DNA from: Tannerella serpentiformis
Lineage (GTDB): Bacteria; Bacteroidota; Bacteroidia; Bacteroidales; Tannerellaceae
Assembly (NCBI RefSeq): GCF_003033925.1
Contig: NZ_CP028365.1
Coordinates: 2,728,001-2,792,000 of the forward strand
Reading direction: 5' to 3'
Length of the DNA: 64,000 nt
Shown here: positions 37,652 through 48,225 of the stretch, in pieces
Numbering within the stretch: position 1 is the first letter of the stretch
Layout: the number at the start of each line of letters is the position of its first letter
The notes under the pieces: generated by a model
What the model saw: only the letters and a program-made list of their open reading frames with translations
Told to the model about the DNA's origin: nothing
The model's database searches: none
Position numbers and translations under genes: made by a program

Positions 37652-39334
37652 ATGGCTGACGACAAGAAAATCATCTTCTCTATGGTGGGCGTGAGCAAAA
37701 CCTTCCCGCCCCAAAAACAGGTGTTGAAAAACATCTACCTCTCCTTCTTCTATGGCGCCAAGATTGGCATCATCGGACTCAATGGCTCCGGCAAATCCAC
37801 CCTGCTCAAGATCATCGCCGGACTCGACAAAGACTATCAAGGCGAAGTTGTCTTCTCGCCCGGCTACTCGGTGGGCTACCTCGAGCAAGACCCGCATCTG
37901 GAGCCCGGGCGGACGGTCAAGGAGATCGTCCAAGAGGGCGTCTGCGAGACGGTCGACCTGCTCAAGGAATTCGAGGAAGTCAACGAACGCTTTGGCGACC
38001 CCGAAGTGCTCGAAAACCCGGACAAAATGGACGCCCTGATGAACCGTCAGGCCGAGCTACAAGACCGCATTGACGCCCTCGACGCATGGAACCTCGACAG
38101 TCGCCTCGAGCGCGCCATGGATGCCCTGCGCTGCCCACCCGAAGACCGCATCGTGGACACGCTCTCCGGCGGCGAACGCCGTCGCGTGGCCCTCTGCCGC
38201 CTGCTCCTCCAGCAGCCCGACGTCCTTCTCCTCGACGAGCCCACGAACCACCTCGACGCCGAGTCCATCGACTGGCTCGAGCAGCACCTCCAGCAGTACG
38301 CCGGCACCGTCATCTGCATCACTCACGACCGCTACTTCCTCGATCACGTCGCCGGTTGGATCCTCGAGCTCGACCGCGGCGAGGGTATCCCCTGGCGTGG
38401 CAACTACTCCTCCTGGCTCGATCAGAAGACTCAGCGCATGGCCCAAGAAGAGAAGCAAGCCAGCAAACGTCGTAAGACGCTCGAGCGCGAGCTGGAGTGG
38501 ATTCGCATGGCCCCCAAGGCGCGTCAGGCCAAGGGTAAGGCCCGTCTGAACTCTTACGAAGCCCTCCTCAACGAGGATCAGAAGGAGCGCGAGACGAAGC
38601 TCGAAATCTTCATCCCCAACGGCCCACGCCTTGGCAACAAGGTGATCGAGGCGCAACACGTAGCCAAGGCCTTTGGCGACCGACTCCTCTTCGACGACCT
38701 CAACTTCATGCTCCCGCCTAACGGTATCGTGGGCGTCATCGGCCCCAACGGCGCCGGTAAGACTACCCTCTTCCGTATGATCATGGGCCAGGAATCGATC
38801 GACCGCGGCGAGTTTGCCGTCGGCGAGACCGTCCGCATCGGCTACGTCGACCAGTCGCACGCCGCCATCGACCCCGACAAGACCGTCTATCAAGTCGTCT
38901 CCGGCGGCAACGACACGATGCGCATCGGCGGCCGCGAGATCAACGCCCGCGCCTATCTCTCACGTTTCAACTTCGCCGGCGCCGATCAGGAGAAACGTTG
39001 CGGCGTCCTCTCTGGCGGCGAGCGTAACCGCCTCCATCTGGCGCTCACGCTGAAGTCCGAAGCCAACGTCCTCCTCCTCGACGAGCCGACGAACGACATT
39101 GACGTGAACACGCTCCGCGCCTTGGAAGAGGGCCTCGAAGCCTTCGCCGGATGTGCCGTTGTTGTCTCGCACGACCGCTGGTTCCTCGATCGTATCTGCA
39201 CACACATCCTCTCCTTCGAGGGCAACTCCGAAGTTGTCTTTTACGAAGGCAGCTACTCCGATTATGAGGAGTACAAGCGGAAGAAGGAAGGCTACACCGA
39301 GCCTAAGCGCATCCGCTATCGGCAGCTCGGATAA
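37652..39334 (+). CDS. ettA: Energy-dependent translational throttle protein EttA (ABC-F ATPase)
   Basis: The 560-residue soluble protein has two ABC domains and no membrane segment. The first has Walker A GLNGSGKST (about residue 42), signature LSGGERRR and Walker B LLLDEPTNHLD. The second has GPNGAGKTT (about 364), LSGGERNR and LLLDEPTNDID. The linker contains the EttA arm and P-site interaction motif (KRRKTLERELEWIRMAPKARQAKGKARLNSYEALL). EttA binds the ribosomal E site and gates the first peptide bond according to ATP level. It is a single gene, preceded by array E. Confidence 0.95.
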   Translation: MADDKKIIFSMVGVSKTFPPQKQVLKNIYLSFFYGAKIGIIGLNGSGKSTLLKIIAGLDKDYQGEVVFSPGYSVGYLEQDPHLEPGRTVKEIVQEGVCETVDLLKEFEEVNERFGDPEVLENPDKMDALMNRQAELQDRIDALDAWNLDSRLERAMDALRCPPEDRIVDTLSGGERRRVALCRLLLQQPDVLLLDEPTNHLDAESIDWLEQHLQQYAGTVICITHDRYFLDHVAGWILELDRGEGIPWRGNYSSWLDQKTQRMAQEEKQASKRRKTLERELEWIRMAPKARQAKGKARLNSYEALLNEDQKERETKLEIFIPNGPRLGNKVIEAQHVAKAFGDRLLFDDLNFMLPPNGIVGVIGPNGAGKTTLFRMIMGQESIDRGEFAVGETVRIGYVDQSHAAIDPDKTVYQVVSGGNDTMRIGGREINARAYLSRFNFAGADQEKRCGVLSGGERNRLHLALTLKSEANVLLLDEPTNDIDVNTLRALEEGLEAFAGCAVVVSHDRWFLDRICTHILSFEGNSEVVFYEGSYSDYEEYKRKKEGYTEPKRIRYRQLG

Positions 39335-39358
39335 TTACCAATTGATAATGTAGGTAAT

Positions 39359-39396
39359 GGGTACTCGGCACGCTTCTTCGGGGCGATCGAGTACCC
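39359..39396 (+). terminator. Hairpin after ettA
   Basis: GGGTACTCG (39359-39367) pairs perfectly with CGAGTACCC (39388-39396). No T-run follows; it shares the GGGTAC...GTACCC theme of other 3' hairpins in this window. Nothing else is recognised up to the tRNA gene. Confidence 0.5.
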
Positions 39397-39534
39397 GACG
39401 ATCTTAGCCGGTGGCCGTAGCCGCCGCTTCAAGAATGATTCTCCCCCGAGGCGGGGCATAGTTGGAAAATTATCTATCGATACTTGCAGGTTTAGAGAAT
39501 GGCTCTATCTTTGTGCCCGACAAGAGAACAAAAG

Positions 39535-39605
39535 GGTTCCTTGGCCGAGTGGTTAGGCGCCGGTCTGCAAAACCGTTTACAGCAGTTCGATTCTGCTAGG
39601 AACCT
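39535..39605 (+). tRNA. tRNA-Cys (anticodon GCA)
   Basis: This is a 71-nt cloverleaf. The acceptor stem is GGTTCCT (39535-39541) with AGGAACC (39598-39604) and a T discriminator base. The D arm is GGCCGAGTGGTTAGGC. The anticodon loop CTGCAAA has GCA at 39567-39569. The T loop is TTCGATT. CCA is not encoded. It is the only complete tRNA in the window. Confidence 0.95.
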
Positions 39606-39618
39606 CGAAGAGAAGAAT

Positions 39619-39657
39619 AAGGAGCGTGGCGATTCGGTCACGTTCCTTTTCTTTTTT
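39619..39657 (+). terminator. Terminator after tRNA-Cys
   Basis: AAGGAGCGTG pairs with CACGTTCCTT (one G-T pair), followed by TTCTTTTTT. Confidence 0.85.
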
Positions 39658-39738
39658 ACGTATCCCCCCAATTTTCCCCCCGTGATCCCACTATCTCCCG
39701 TCCCTACCCTCCTTTCCAATCCGTACTTTGGCATGATG

Positions 39739-39769
39739 TTTGGAACGACTGAGGCCATGTGTAATTTTG
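39739..39769 (+). promoter_or_regulatory. Putative clpC promoter
   Basis: TTTG at 39739-39742 and TAATTTTG at 39762-39769 are 19 bp apart, matching the Bacteroidetes -33/-7 pattern. The start codon is only 13 bp further, so the leader would be very short. An alternative start at 39792 would lengthen it. Confidence 0.5.
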
Positions 39770-39782
39770 CGGAGAACAAAGC

Positions 39783-42392
39783 ATGAAGAGTATGAGTAAT
39801 AGCTATTCCAAAAGAATGAACGACGTGATCGAAGCCGGTCGCGAAGAAGCAAGCCGTTTGCAGAACGGTTACATCGGGCCGGAACACCTGATGCTGGCCC
39901 TGCTGCGCGAAGGCGATGGCAATGCCATTCGCATCCTCCACGGATTTCAGGCCAACCTAACCCAGATCAAGCAAGATATCGAACTCGAAATAAGTAACAC
40001 CGTCGACGACATTGCGCCGGGTGACATTGCCGTAACCAAAAGCGCCGAACGCGTGCTGCGCATTAGCATGCTGGAGGCGCGGATGTTCAAAAGCGACGTG
40101 ACGCGCACCGAGCACCTCCTCCTGGCGCTCCTCAAAGAGGAATACAACATCGTGGCACAGGTGCTGAACCAAAGCGGCATCACCTACCGCATGGTTTACG
40201 ACCGGATCAGCGCCATCACAGGCGTAGATCGCTTGGCCGAAGTCGATGAGACACGCGATGGCTTCACCGACGATGACGAGGAAGAGGAGGGATTCACGCC
40301 TTTCAAGAAAGAGCCCGTTCCGCCACAACCCACTCCACAGCCCAACCAACCCAACACCAACACTACCACGGCACAGAAAGCATCATCGACACCCAGCGAT
40401 ACGCCCGTGCTCGACAATTTTGGTACGGATATGACAAAGGCTGCCGCCGAGGGCAAGCTCGACCCCATCGTAGGCCGTGAGAAGGAGATCGAGCGACTGG
40501 CGCAGATCCTGAGCCGAAGGAAGAAGAACAACCCCGTGCTGATCGGTGAGCCGGGCGTAGGCAAGTCAGCCATCGTGGAGGGATTGGCGCAGCGCATCGT
40601 GCAGCGGAAAGTCTCGCGGGTGCTGTTCGACAAGCGTGTAGTGAGTCTCGACATGGCCTCGGTCGTGGCTGGGACGAAATACCGCGGACAGTTCGAGGAG
40701 CGTATCAAAGCCCTTCTGAACGAGCTAACCAAGAACCCGAACATTATCCTCTTTATCGACGAGATCCATACGATCGTCGGTGCCGGATCTGCCGCCGGAT
40801 CGATGGACGCGGCGAACATGCTCAAGCCGGCGCTGGCACGTGGCGAGTTGCAATGCATCGGCGCCACGACGCTCGATGAGTATCGCACGAACATTGAAAA
40901 AGACGGAGCCTTGGAGCGCCGTTTCCAGAAGGTGATCGTCGACCCGACGACGGCCGAGGAGACACTCCAGATCCTCAAAAACATCAAGGGACGCTACGAG
41001 GAGCACCACAATATGATCTACACCGACGCCGCACTCGAGGCATGCGTCAAACTGACCGAGCGCTACATCAGCGATCGCAACTTCCCCGACAAAGCTATCG
41101 ACGCGCTGGACGAAGCCGGGTCGCGGGTGCACATCGCCAACGTGGTTGTGCCGCAACACATCGAGGCGTTGGAGGCGAAGATCGAGGAGACGAAGAACGC
41201 CAAACTGGCCGCCGTCAAGTCGCAAAACTTCGAGCTGGCCGCTGGCTATCGCGATACAGAGCGGCAGTATCTTCAGTTGCTCGACGAGGCAAAGGGCCGT
41301 TGGGAGCAGGAGATGCAGGCGCACCGTGAGACGGTCGACGCCGATCAGGTGGCCGAAGTCGTGGCCATGATGTCCGGCGTACCCGTGCAGCGTATAGCCA
41401 CGACTGAGAACGTCAAGCTCCGCGACATGGACACCCTCCTGAAGCAGAAGATCGTCGGTCAAGACGAGGCCGTGGCCCAGATCGTCAAGGCCATCCGCCG
41501 CAACCGTGTCGGGCTGAAAGATCCCAACAAGCCCATCGGCACCTTCATGTTCCTCGGCCCCACGGGCGTCGGCAAGACGCATCTGGCCAAGAAACTCGCC
41601 GAGTTCCTTTTCGACTCCGACGACGCGCTGATCCGTATCGACATGAGCGAATACCTCGAAAAGTTCGCCGTCTCCCGCCTCATCGGCGCGCCTCCGGGCT
41701 ACGTCGGTTACGAAGAGGGCGGCCAGCTGACCGAGAAGGTGCGCCGCAAACCCTACTCCGTCGTTCTGCTTGACGAGATCGAAAAGGCCCATCCGGACGT
41801 CTTCAACCTGCTGTTGCAAGTGCTCGACGAAGGTCGCCTGACCGACAGCCTCGGCCGGCAGATCAACTTCAAAAACACGATCCTGATCATGACCTCCAAC
41901 ATCGGCACCCGCCAGCTGAAGGACTTCGGCCGTGGCATCGGGTTCCATCCCCAAGCCTCTGGCACGGAGGTCGACCGCGATTATTCGCGTGGCGTCATCC
42001 GTAAGGCCCTCGAGCGCTCCTTCGCCCCCGAGTTCCTCAACCGCGTGGACGACGTGATCATGTTCGATCCGCTTGAAAAAGAGTCCATCTACCGCATCAT
42101 CGACATCGAGCTCAGCGACCTCTATCGCCGCATCGACGGCCTCGGCTACCACCTCGAGCTCACCCCCGAGGCCAAGGATTACGTCACCACCAAGGGCTAC
42201 GACGTGCAGTTTGGCGCCCGGCCGCTCAAGCGCGCCATACAGAAGTACATCGAGGACGAGTTGGCCGAGATCGTCCTGCTGGAAGACATTCAGCCCGGCG
42301 ACACGATCACACTGGGCTACGACGCCGCCACGGATCGCATGACGCACACCGTGCTGAGGCCCGCCGCCGACGAGGTGCCGCCCGCCGAATAA
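39783..42392 (+). CDS. clpC: ClpC-type AAA+ unfoldase of the Clp protease
   Basis: The 869-residue protein has a double Clp_N repeat (residues 5-150), an acidic/Pro linker, and AAA module 1 (Walker A GEPGVGKS about 255, Walker [15 protein letters not shown]). A UVR/M-type coiled coil ([20 protein letters not shown]) precedes AAA module 2 (GPTGVGKT about 592, [15 protein letters not shown]) and the D2-small domain. It unfolds proteins for ClpP and counters protein stress. An in-frame ATG at 39792 ([10 protein letters not shown]) could be the start, since the -7 box is so close; GGAG at 39771-39774 favours 39783. Confidence 0.94.
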   Translation: MKSMSNSYSKRMNDVIEAGREEASRLQNGYIGPEHLMLALLREGDGNAIRILHGFQANLTQIKQDIELEISNTVDDIAPGDIAVTKSAERVLRISMLEARMFKSDVTRTEHLLLALLKEEYNIVAQVLNQSGITYRMVYDRISAITGVDRLAEVDETRDGFTDDDEEEEGFTPFKKEPVPPQPTPQPNQPNTNTTTAQKASSTPSDTPVLDNFGTDMTKAAAEGKLDPIVGREKEIERLAQILSRRKKNNPVLIGEPGVGKSAIVEGLAQRIVQRKVSRVLFDKRVVSLDMASVVAGTKYRGQFEERIKALLNELTKNPNIILFIDEIHTIVGAGSAAGSMDAANMLKPALARGELQCIGATTLDEYRTNIEKDGALERRFQKVIVDPTTAEETLQILKNIKGRYEEHHNMIYTDAALEACVKLTERYISDRNFPDKAIDALDEAGSRVHIANVVVPQHIEALEAKIEETKNAKLAAVKSQNFELAAGYRDTERQYLQLLDEAKGRWEQEMQAHRETVDADQVAEVVAMMSGVPVQRIATTENVKLRDMDTLLKQKIVGQDEAVAQIVKAIRRNRVGLKDPNKPIGTFMFLGPTGVGKTHLAKKLAEFLFDSDDALIRIDMSEYLEKFAVSRLIGAPPGYVGYEEGGQLTEKVRRKPYSVVLLDEIEKAHPDVFNLLLQVLDEGRLTDSLGRQINFKNTILIMTSNIGTRQLKDFGRGIGFHPQASGTEVDRDYSRGVIRKALERSFAPEFLNRVDDVIMFDPLEKESIYRIIDIELSDLYRRIDGLGYHLELTPEAKDYVTTKGYDVQFGARPLKRAIQKYIEDELAEIVLLEDIQPGDTITLGYDAATDRMTHTVLRPAADEVPPAE

Positions 42393-42421
42393 TTCCGCCG
42401 TCATATTCATAATTCATAGAG

Positions 42422-42459
42422 AGCCCCGGAGCCACATGTGCGCTTCGGGGCTTTTGTTT
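42422..42459 (+). terminator. Terminator after clpC
   Basis: AGCCCCG (42422-42428) pairs with CGGGGCT (42446-42452), then TTTGTTTG. Confidence 0.85.
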
Positions 42460-42480
42460 GAGTAGTCCAACCACAGGCCA

Positions 42481-43110
42481 TGATAGCCCCGGCGACAGTG
42501 TCGCCAGCGTTACCACACCCTATGATAGCCTCGGCGACAGTGTCGCCAGCGTTACCACAGGCCATGATAGCCTCGGCGACAGTGTCGCCAGCGTTACCAC
42601 AGGCCATGATAGCCCCGGCGACAGTGTCGCCAGCGTTACCACACCCCATGATAGCCCCGGCGACAGTGTCGCCAGCATCACCACACCCCATGATAGCCCC
42701 GGCGACAGTGTCGCCAGCATGACCACACCCCATGATAGCCCCGGCGACAGTGTCGCCAGCGTTACCACACCCCATGATAGCCCCGGCGACAGTGTCGCCA
42801 GCGTTACCACACCCCATGATAGCCCCGGCGACAGTGTCGCCAGCGTTACCATAGACCATGATAGCCTCGGCGACAGTGTCGCCAGCGTTACCACAGACCA
42901 TGATAGCCCCGGCAGAATGTCTGCCAGCACCACCACACCCCATGATAGCCCCGGCAGAATGTCTGCCAGCACCACCACACCCCATGGTAGCCCCGGCAGA
43001 ATGTCTGCCGGCATGACCACACCCCATGATAGCCTCGGCAGAATGTCTGCCAGCACCACCACACCCCATGATGGCCCCGGCAGAATGTCTGCCGACACGA
43101 CCACAGACCA
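42481..43110. repeat. Tandem array F: 15 units of exactly 42 bp in two covarying subtypes
   Basis: TGATAGCC (TGGTAGCC or TGATGGCC in single units) recurs every 42 bp from 42481 to 43069. Units 1-10 carry GGCGACA-G-TGTCGCC; units 11-15 carry GGCAGA-ATG-TCTGCC at the same place. Both are perfect palindromes with different arms. In the first subtype, pairing extends imperfectly over about 35 bp of the unit. Because 42 is divisible by three, long open frames run through it, but these are artefacts. It lies between the clpC terminator and the second susC promoter. Confidence 0.97.
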
Positions 43111-43245
43111 TGAAGACCTTTTTGCAGCATGTCAGTTCTTCCCTATTACGGGATTTTTAATGCAATAAATGCAGTGAAAGCGGGGGTTGCGATTAACGAA
43201 GCGCAACTTGAATGGGCGTTTTGGTGTGAGATTGTAAGACGCTCG

Positions 43246-43276
43246 TTTTGATTTGTGAAGGCCATACCTATCTTTG
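43246..43276 (+). promoter_or_regulatory. Promoter of the second susCD pair
   Basis: TTTTG at 43246-43250 and TATCTTTG at 43269-43276, 18 bp apart, fit the Bacteroidetes -33/-7 consensus. The ATG is at 43330. Confidence 0.65.
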
Positions 43277-43329
43277 TTGCGTTGTTCTAAGAGAGAATTA
43301 GTTGAGTCTTTAACCAAAAGAGTGTATCT

Positions 43330-46300
43330 ATGAAAAGAAGTACGATGCTTCTCCTGTGCCTTCTACTGAGCATAGGATGGACCGTTGCTCAAACGGTCAA
43401 AGTGAGTGGGACGGTAATATCCGATGAAGATGGGCAACCCATCATCGGTGCAGCCGTCACGGTGAAGGGCGCCTCCAACGTGGGGACTGTCACCGATGTG
43501 GACGGAAAGTACGCGCTGGACGTCCCGAGTTCTGCCAAGACGTTGGTCATCTCTTACGTCGGTATGCGATCGGAAGAGATCCCCGTCACGGACAAGCATG
43601 CGACGACCGTGCTGCGCGCTAACCTTGCGCTGGACGAAGTCGTGGTCACGGCAATGGGTATTTCACGCGAAAAGAAAGCCTTAGGCTATGCCGTGCAAGA
43701 CGTCAAAGGGGATCAGCTGACTCAGGCGGCCAACACCAACGTGGCCTCCGCCCTGCAAGGCAAGGTCTCCGGTATCGACATCGCCCCGTCGTCGGGTATG
43801 CCCGGCGCCTCGTCGAAGATGACGATCCGCGGATCGCGCTCCTTCACGGGCGACAACACGCCGCTCTACGTCGTGGACGGTATGCCGATCACCTCCTCGA
43901 GCGACATCGGTACGGGCAACTCTGTGACCGGTGCTGACTATGCGAACCGCGCTGTGGACATCGACCCGAGCGACATCGAGAGTATCAACATCCTGAAGGG
44001 GCAGGCCGCCTCAGCGCTCTACGGTATGCGCGCCACGAACGGCGTCATCGTCATTACGACCAAGAGCGGCAAGGGTGCCCGCAAGGGTAAGCCGGAGATC
44101 ACGGTGAATACGGGCTTCTCGTTCGAAAACCCCTCCACACTGCCGAAGTTCCAGACGGAATACGCGCAGGGTATCGGTGGTAAATACGTAGCTACCGACT
44201 CCCGCTCGTGGGGTCCGAAGATTGCCGACCTGGCCAATGATCCGAAGTATGGCGGCAACACGGACAATGACTACACGAAGGAGTCCGGGCGGAAGCCGGG
44301 GCAGTATTATGTCGTACAGCGTGCACGTGCGGGGCTCGATCCGTGGGCTACGCCGCAGACGTACGACAACGCTCGGGAGTTCTTCAACACGGGCGTGACG
44401 TGGAATAACTCCGTCAACGTGGCGCAGAACATGGACAAGGGCAGCTACTCCCTCTCGCTGGGTAACACCACCGCCGAAGGTATCGTACCCTCCACCGGTC
44501 TCCTCCGTTACAACGCCAAGCTGACGGCGCAGGCCACCCTGAACAACCACTGGACGACGGGCTTCAGCGGCAACTTCGCCACCTCCAAGATCAAGAAGCA
44601 GACGGGTGCCAACAACGGTATCATTGCCACGGTCTACGGTGTGCCCGCCAGCTACGACTTCAAGGGCATTCCGAACCACATACAGGGCGACCCCTACACG
44701 CAGAACACGTATCGCGGTACGGGCGGCTTCGACGGAGCCTACTGGGCTGTGGAGCATAACTCCTTCGTAGAGCGTTCGCAGCGCTTCTTCGGCAACGCCT
44801 ACACGCAGTACGCTACGAACTTCGGCGACAGCCACAAGGTGACCGCTAAGTATCAGCTCGGCGTCGACGCCTACACCACGAACTACACCGACATCTGGGG
44901 CTATGGCCACTCCAATGGTCGCGGAGAGATCGAGGAGCAGAGCGTGACGAGCAACGAGTTGAACTCACTGCTCACCTTCACTTGGGCTTGGGCGATCAAT
45001 GACAATATGAACTTGGATGTGCTCTACGGCAACGAGTTCGTGCAGACGGCCAGTAAGTACAAGGACAACACGGGCAGCAACTTCAACTTCCCAGGCTGGG
45101 ACCACATGAGCAACGCCACGGTGTACACCTCATCCGGCACCTTCCACCGCACCCGTACGGTCGGCAACTTTGCCAGTGCCTCGTGGGCTTATCGCAACAT
45201 GCTCTACCTGAGCGGTACGATCCGTAACGACGTCGTGTCGAACATGCCGCGCAACAACCGTTCGTTCACCTATCCGTCCGTTTCGCTCGGCTTCATCTTT
45301 ACCGAGCTCGACGCACTGAAGAACAACTTCTTGACCTACGGTAAGCTGCGCGCCTCCTACGCTGAAGTCGGACAGGCAGGCACGTATTACGCTTCTTATT
45401 ATACGGTACCAGGCTACGGCGGCGGTTTCTACAACGGTACCCCGCTGCAATACCCGATCGGCTCGGTGATGGCTTACACACCGTCGTATCGTATCTATGA
45501 CCCGAACCTCAGGCCGCAGAACACGAAGTCGTACGAGATCGGCCTCGACCTCTCGTTCTTCAACGACCTCGTTTCGCTGAACTACACCTACTCCCGCCAG
45601 AACGTCAAGGATCAGATCTTCGACGTGCCCCTGGCCGCTTCCACGGGATACCAGAAGCTCAGGACAAACGGCGGATCGGTGCACACCAATGCACACGAGA
45701 TCACGTTGAACATCGCCCCCATCCGCCGCAAGAACATTCATTGGGAGGTGGGCGTGAACTTCACCAAGCTCGACAACTATGTCGACGAGCTGGCCCCAGG
45801 CGTGGAAAGCATCATGCTCGGCGGTTTCGTTGATCCGCAAGTGCGCCTGAGCAAGGGCGATAAGTTCCCCGTGCTTTATGGTACGAGCTTCTTGCGCAAC
45901 AAGAATGGCGATATCGTAGTCGATGAGAACGGTCTGCCAATAGCTGGCGAAAACAAAGTGCTGGGCGATGCTGCTCCCGACTTCCGCATGGGCTTCAACA
46001 CCACGCTGGAGCTCTTCAAGTTCCGCCTCTCAGCCGTCTTCGACTGGAAGCAGGGCGGATCGATGTACGCCGGTACGGCTTACATGCTCGACTTCTACGG
46101 CGTGTCGCAGCGTTCGGCCGACTTCCGCAACAAGAAGGACTTCCTCTTCGAACGCCCTGCCGTGAAGCAGTTGGCTGACGGAAGCTATGCCCCGAACGAC
46201 ATCAAGATCAAGGGCGAAAACGCCTTCGACTACTTCAATGCCCTGTCACGCATCTCGGAAGCGGGCGTCTACAAATCCTCGTTCCTGAAGCTGCGCGAGA

Positions 46301-46506
46301 TCTCGCTGAGCTACCCCGTTTACAACAAACCGTTCTTGAGTGTGACGGCCAACGTCTTCCTGCGCAACGTGCTCCTTTGGTCGGAGATGAACAACGGTAT
46401 CGACCCCGAGTCCACGCAGGGTAACAACAACATGGCCGGATCCTTCGAGCGCTTCTCCCTGCCGGGTGCGCGCAGCTACGGCTTTGGTTTATCAGTCAAA
46501 TTCTAA
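43330..46506 (+). CDS. SusC/RagA-family TonB-dependent receptor (second locus)
   Basis: The 1058-residue outer-membrane receptor has a signal peptide (MLLLCLLLSIGWTVAQ), a carboxypeptidase-regulatory-like domain (VKVSGTVISDEDGQPIIGAAVTVKG), the plug beginning DEVVVTAMGISREKKALGYAVQDV, and motifs IRGSRSFTGDNTPLYVVDGMPI and LKGQAASALYGMRATNGVIVITTKSG. The barrel ends in RSYGFGLSVKF. The substrate cannot be read from context: there is no glycoside hydrolase in the pair, and its SusD partner belongs to a different SusD branch, so peptides or other oligomers are possible. It is 18 bp before its SusD gene. Confidence 0.93.
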   Translation: MKRSTMLLLCLLLSIGWTVAQTVKVSGTVISDEDGQPIIGAAVTVKGASNVGTVTDVDGKYALDVPSSAKTLVISYVGMRSEEIPVTDKHATTVLRANLALDEVVVTAMGISREKKALGYAVQDVKGDQLTQAANTNVASALQGKVSGIDIAPSSGMPGASSKMTIRGSRSFTGDNTPLYVVDGMPITSSSDIGTGNSVTGADYANRAVDIDPSDIESINILKGQAASALYGMRATNGVIVITTKSGKGARKGKPEITVNTGFSFENPSTLPKFQTEYAQGIGGKYVATDSRSWGPKIADLANDPKYGGNTDNDYTKESGRKPGQYYVVQRARAGLDPWATPQTYDNAREFFNTGVTWNNSVNVAQNMDKGSYSLSLGNTTAEGIVPSTGLLRYNAKLTAQATLNNHWTTGFSGNFATSKIKKQTGANNGIIATVYGVPASYDFKGIPNHIQGDPYTQNTYRGTGGFDGAYWAVEHNSFVERSQRFFGNAYTQYATNFGDSHKVTAKYQLGVDAYTTNYTDIWGYGHSNGRGEIEEQSVTSNELNSLLTFTWAWAINDNMNLDVLYGNEFVQTASKYKDNTGSNFNFPGWDHMSNATVYTSSGTFHRTRTVGNFASASWAYRNMLYLSGTIRNDVVSNMPRNNRSFTYPSVSLGFIFTELDALKNNFLTYGKLRASYAEVGQAGTYYASYYTVPGYGGGFYNGTPLQYPIGSVMAYTPSYRIYDPNLRPQNTKSYEIGLDLSFFNDLVSLNYTYSRQNVKDQIFDVPLAASTGYQKLRTNGGSVHTNAHEITLNIAPIRRKNIHWEVGVNFTKLDNYVDELAPGVESIMLGGFVDPQVRLSKGDKFPVLYGTSFLRNKNGDIVVDENGLPIAGENKVLGDAAPDFRMGFNTTLELFKFRLSAVFDWKQGGSMYAGTAYMLDFYGVSQRSADFRNKKDFLFERPAVKQLADGSYAPNDIKIKGENAFDYFNALSRISEAGVYKSSFLKLREISLSYPVYNKPFLSVTANVFLRNVLLWSEMNNGIDPESTQGNNNMAGSFERFSLPGARSYGFGLSVKF

Positions 46507-46524
46507 AACTATTACCACACAGAG

Positions 46525-48123
46525 ATGAAAGCAATCAACAGCAATATCTGGAAGTGCATCTTGTTTGCCGCCTTAGGCTTTACGGCCCTGGCCTCATGCT
46601 CGGAAGATGCGATGGATCGGGTCAACGAAGACAACGATCACACCACGAGCGCACCCGCCAAATTCGTCCTGGCGGACGTTATCACCTCCACCGCCTTCAG
46701 CAACGTCGGCGGCGATCTGAACACCTACTTCTCCGCCTACACGGAGCACACCGTGGGCGTGGACAACCAGCTCTACAATGCCGAGATCCGCAACGGTGAA
46801 CCCTCCGTGGCGTCCACCTTCAACAACGTTTGGGAGAACCTATACTCCACGCTGAAGAACGCACGCATCGTTGTGCTGAAGGCCTCGGACGAGGTGGCTG
46901 CCAACTATACCACCAAGGGCATCGGTGAGGTGTTAGTGGCTATCAACAGCGCCCTCATCACCGACGCGTTCGGCAACACGCCTTACTCACAGGCCGCCCT
47001 GCCGGAGCTCAAGGACGGCAAGCCGCAATACATGAACCCGGACGTGGACACGCAGGAAGCCATCTATCAGGCCATCATGAAGTCGCTCGACGACGCCATC
47101 GTCGACCTGCCCAAGGGTGACGCCAAGGACAAGGTCGGATCGTACGACTTCATCTACAAGGGCGACGGCGCCAAGTGGGTCAAGCTGGCCTACGGACTCA
47201 AGGCGCGCTACACGATGCGCCTACTGGCCCGCTCTAAGAATCGCGAAGCCGACCTCCAGAAGGTGCTCGAGTACGTCGACAAATCGTTTAAGAGCATCGA
47301 CGATCAGGCCGCCTACGCCATCTACGATGCCAACAACCTCAACCCGCTCTTCGGCTTCCAGTGGAGTCGTGACGGACTGGCCGCCAGCAAGAGCTACAGC
47401 GACAAGCTCATCGAGCGTAAAGACCCGCGCCTGCGCCGCTTCTTCTGCATCGGGCAGGACCACCTGCCGAAAGGCTCGAAGCGCGTCACGATACAGATCA
47501 AGGGCGCCGATGATCCGGCCTTCCTCATGGCCGAGAACGGCACCGCCACCTCGATCAAGTATCACTACAACGTGCCCATCTTCTTCTACGCTCAGGTCTG
47601 CCCCACACTGCTGATGAGCTACCACGAACTGCTCTTCCTCAAGGCCGAAGCGCTGGCCCGTCTGAACAAGACGGCCGAGGCCGAAGCGGCGCTGAAGGAA
47701 GCCGTCGTGGCCGCCATCGCCAACGCAGAGATGGGTCTCAAGGGCGCCTTCAAAGCACCCACCGTAGCCGGTTACGGCGGCATCGAGGAGACCACCGAGG
47801 CCATCACCGAGAAGGAAGCCGAGGAGTATTTCGACAAGAACGTGAAGCCGCTCTTCACCGCCAACCCGCTGCGTGAGGTGATGATCCAGAAGTACCTCGC
47901 CATGCTGGGCGCCTTTGGCGAATCCACCGAGTGCTACAACGACATCCGCCGCATGAAGGCCCTGAAGGAAGACTTCATTAAGCTCGACAACCCGAAGCCC
48001 TTCCCGCTGCGTGCACCCTATGGTAACTCAGACGTCATCGCCAATCCCAAGGTCAACGCCGCTTACGGCGACGGTCAGTACGTCTACAGCGACCCCGTCT
48101 GGTGGGCCGGCGGTAACCGTTGA
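46525..48123 (+). CDS. SusD-like_2/RagB-type surface lipoprotein (second locus)
   Basis: The 532-residue lipoprotein has lipobox LASC after an ALGFTA core. The sequence is of the SusD-like_2 type: FNNVWENLYSTLKNARIVVLKA, VLVAINSALITDAFGNTPYSQAALPELKDGKPQYMNPDVDTQEAIYQAI, KWVKLAYGLKARYTMRLLARS, LLMSYHELLFLKAEALARLNKTAEAEAAL. It probably forms the extracellular lid of the SusC-like receptor encoded just upstream. A strong terminator at 48148-48190 ends this two-gene unit. Confidence 0.92.
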   Translation: MKAINSNIWKCILFAALGFTALASCSEDAMDRVNEDNDHTTSAPAKFVLADVITSTAFSNVGGDLNTYFSAYTEHTVGVDNQLYNAEIRNGEPSVASTFNNVWENLYSTLKNARIVVLKASDEVAANYTTKGIGEVLVAINSALITDAFGNTPYSQAALPELKDGKPQYMNPDVDTQEAIYQAIMKSLDDAIVDLPKGDAKDKVGSYDFIYKGDGAKWVKLAYGLKARYTMRLLARSKNREADLQKVLEYVDKSFKSIDDQAAYAIYDANNLNPLFGFQWSRDGLAASKSYSDKLIERKDPRLRRFFCIGQDHLPKGSKRVTIQIKGADDPAFLMAENGTATSIKYHYNVPIFFYAQVCPTLLMSYHELLFLKAEALARLNKTAEAEAALKEAVVAAIANAEMGLKGAFKAPTVAGYGGIEETTEAITEKEAEEYFDKNVKPLFTANPLREVMIQKYLAMLGAFGESTECYNDIRRMKALKEDFIKLDNPKPFPLRAPYGNSDVIANPKVNAAYGDGQYVYSDPVWWAGGNR

Positions 48124-48147
48124 TCGAAGAGCCGATCGCTAAGAACG

Positions 48148-48190
48148 AAAAGCCGGGTGCGACTATAGGACAACCGCTCCCGGCTTTTTC
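48148..48190 (+). terminator. Terminator of the second susCD pair
   Basis: AAAAGCCGGG (48148-48157) pairs with CCCGGCTTTT (48179-48188), continuing into a T-run. Confidence 0.88.
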
Positions 48191-48225
48191 CATTTCTTTG
48201 CCGCCGCTCCGGGCGGAGGCTCGGA

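Noticed and set aside
42458-43168. 236-codon frame with a 14-residue repeat (HDSPGDSVASVTT type) and several antisense frames
   Set aside because: The 42-bp unit is divisible by three so all frames stay open automatically; the palindromic DNA constraint and the other arrays with 41-bp units argue against coding.
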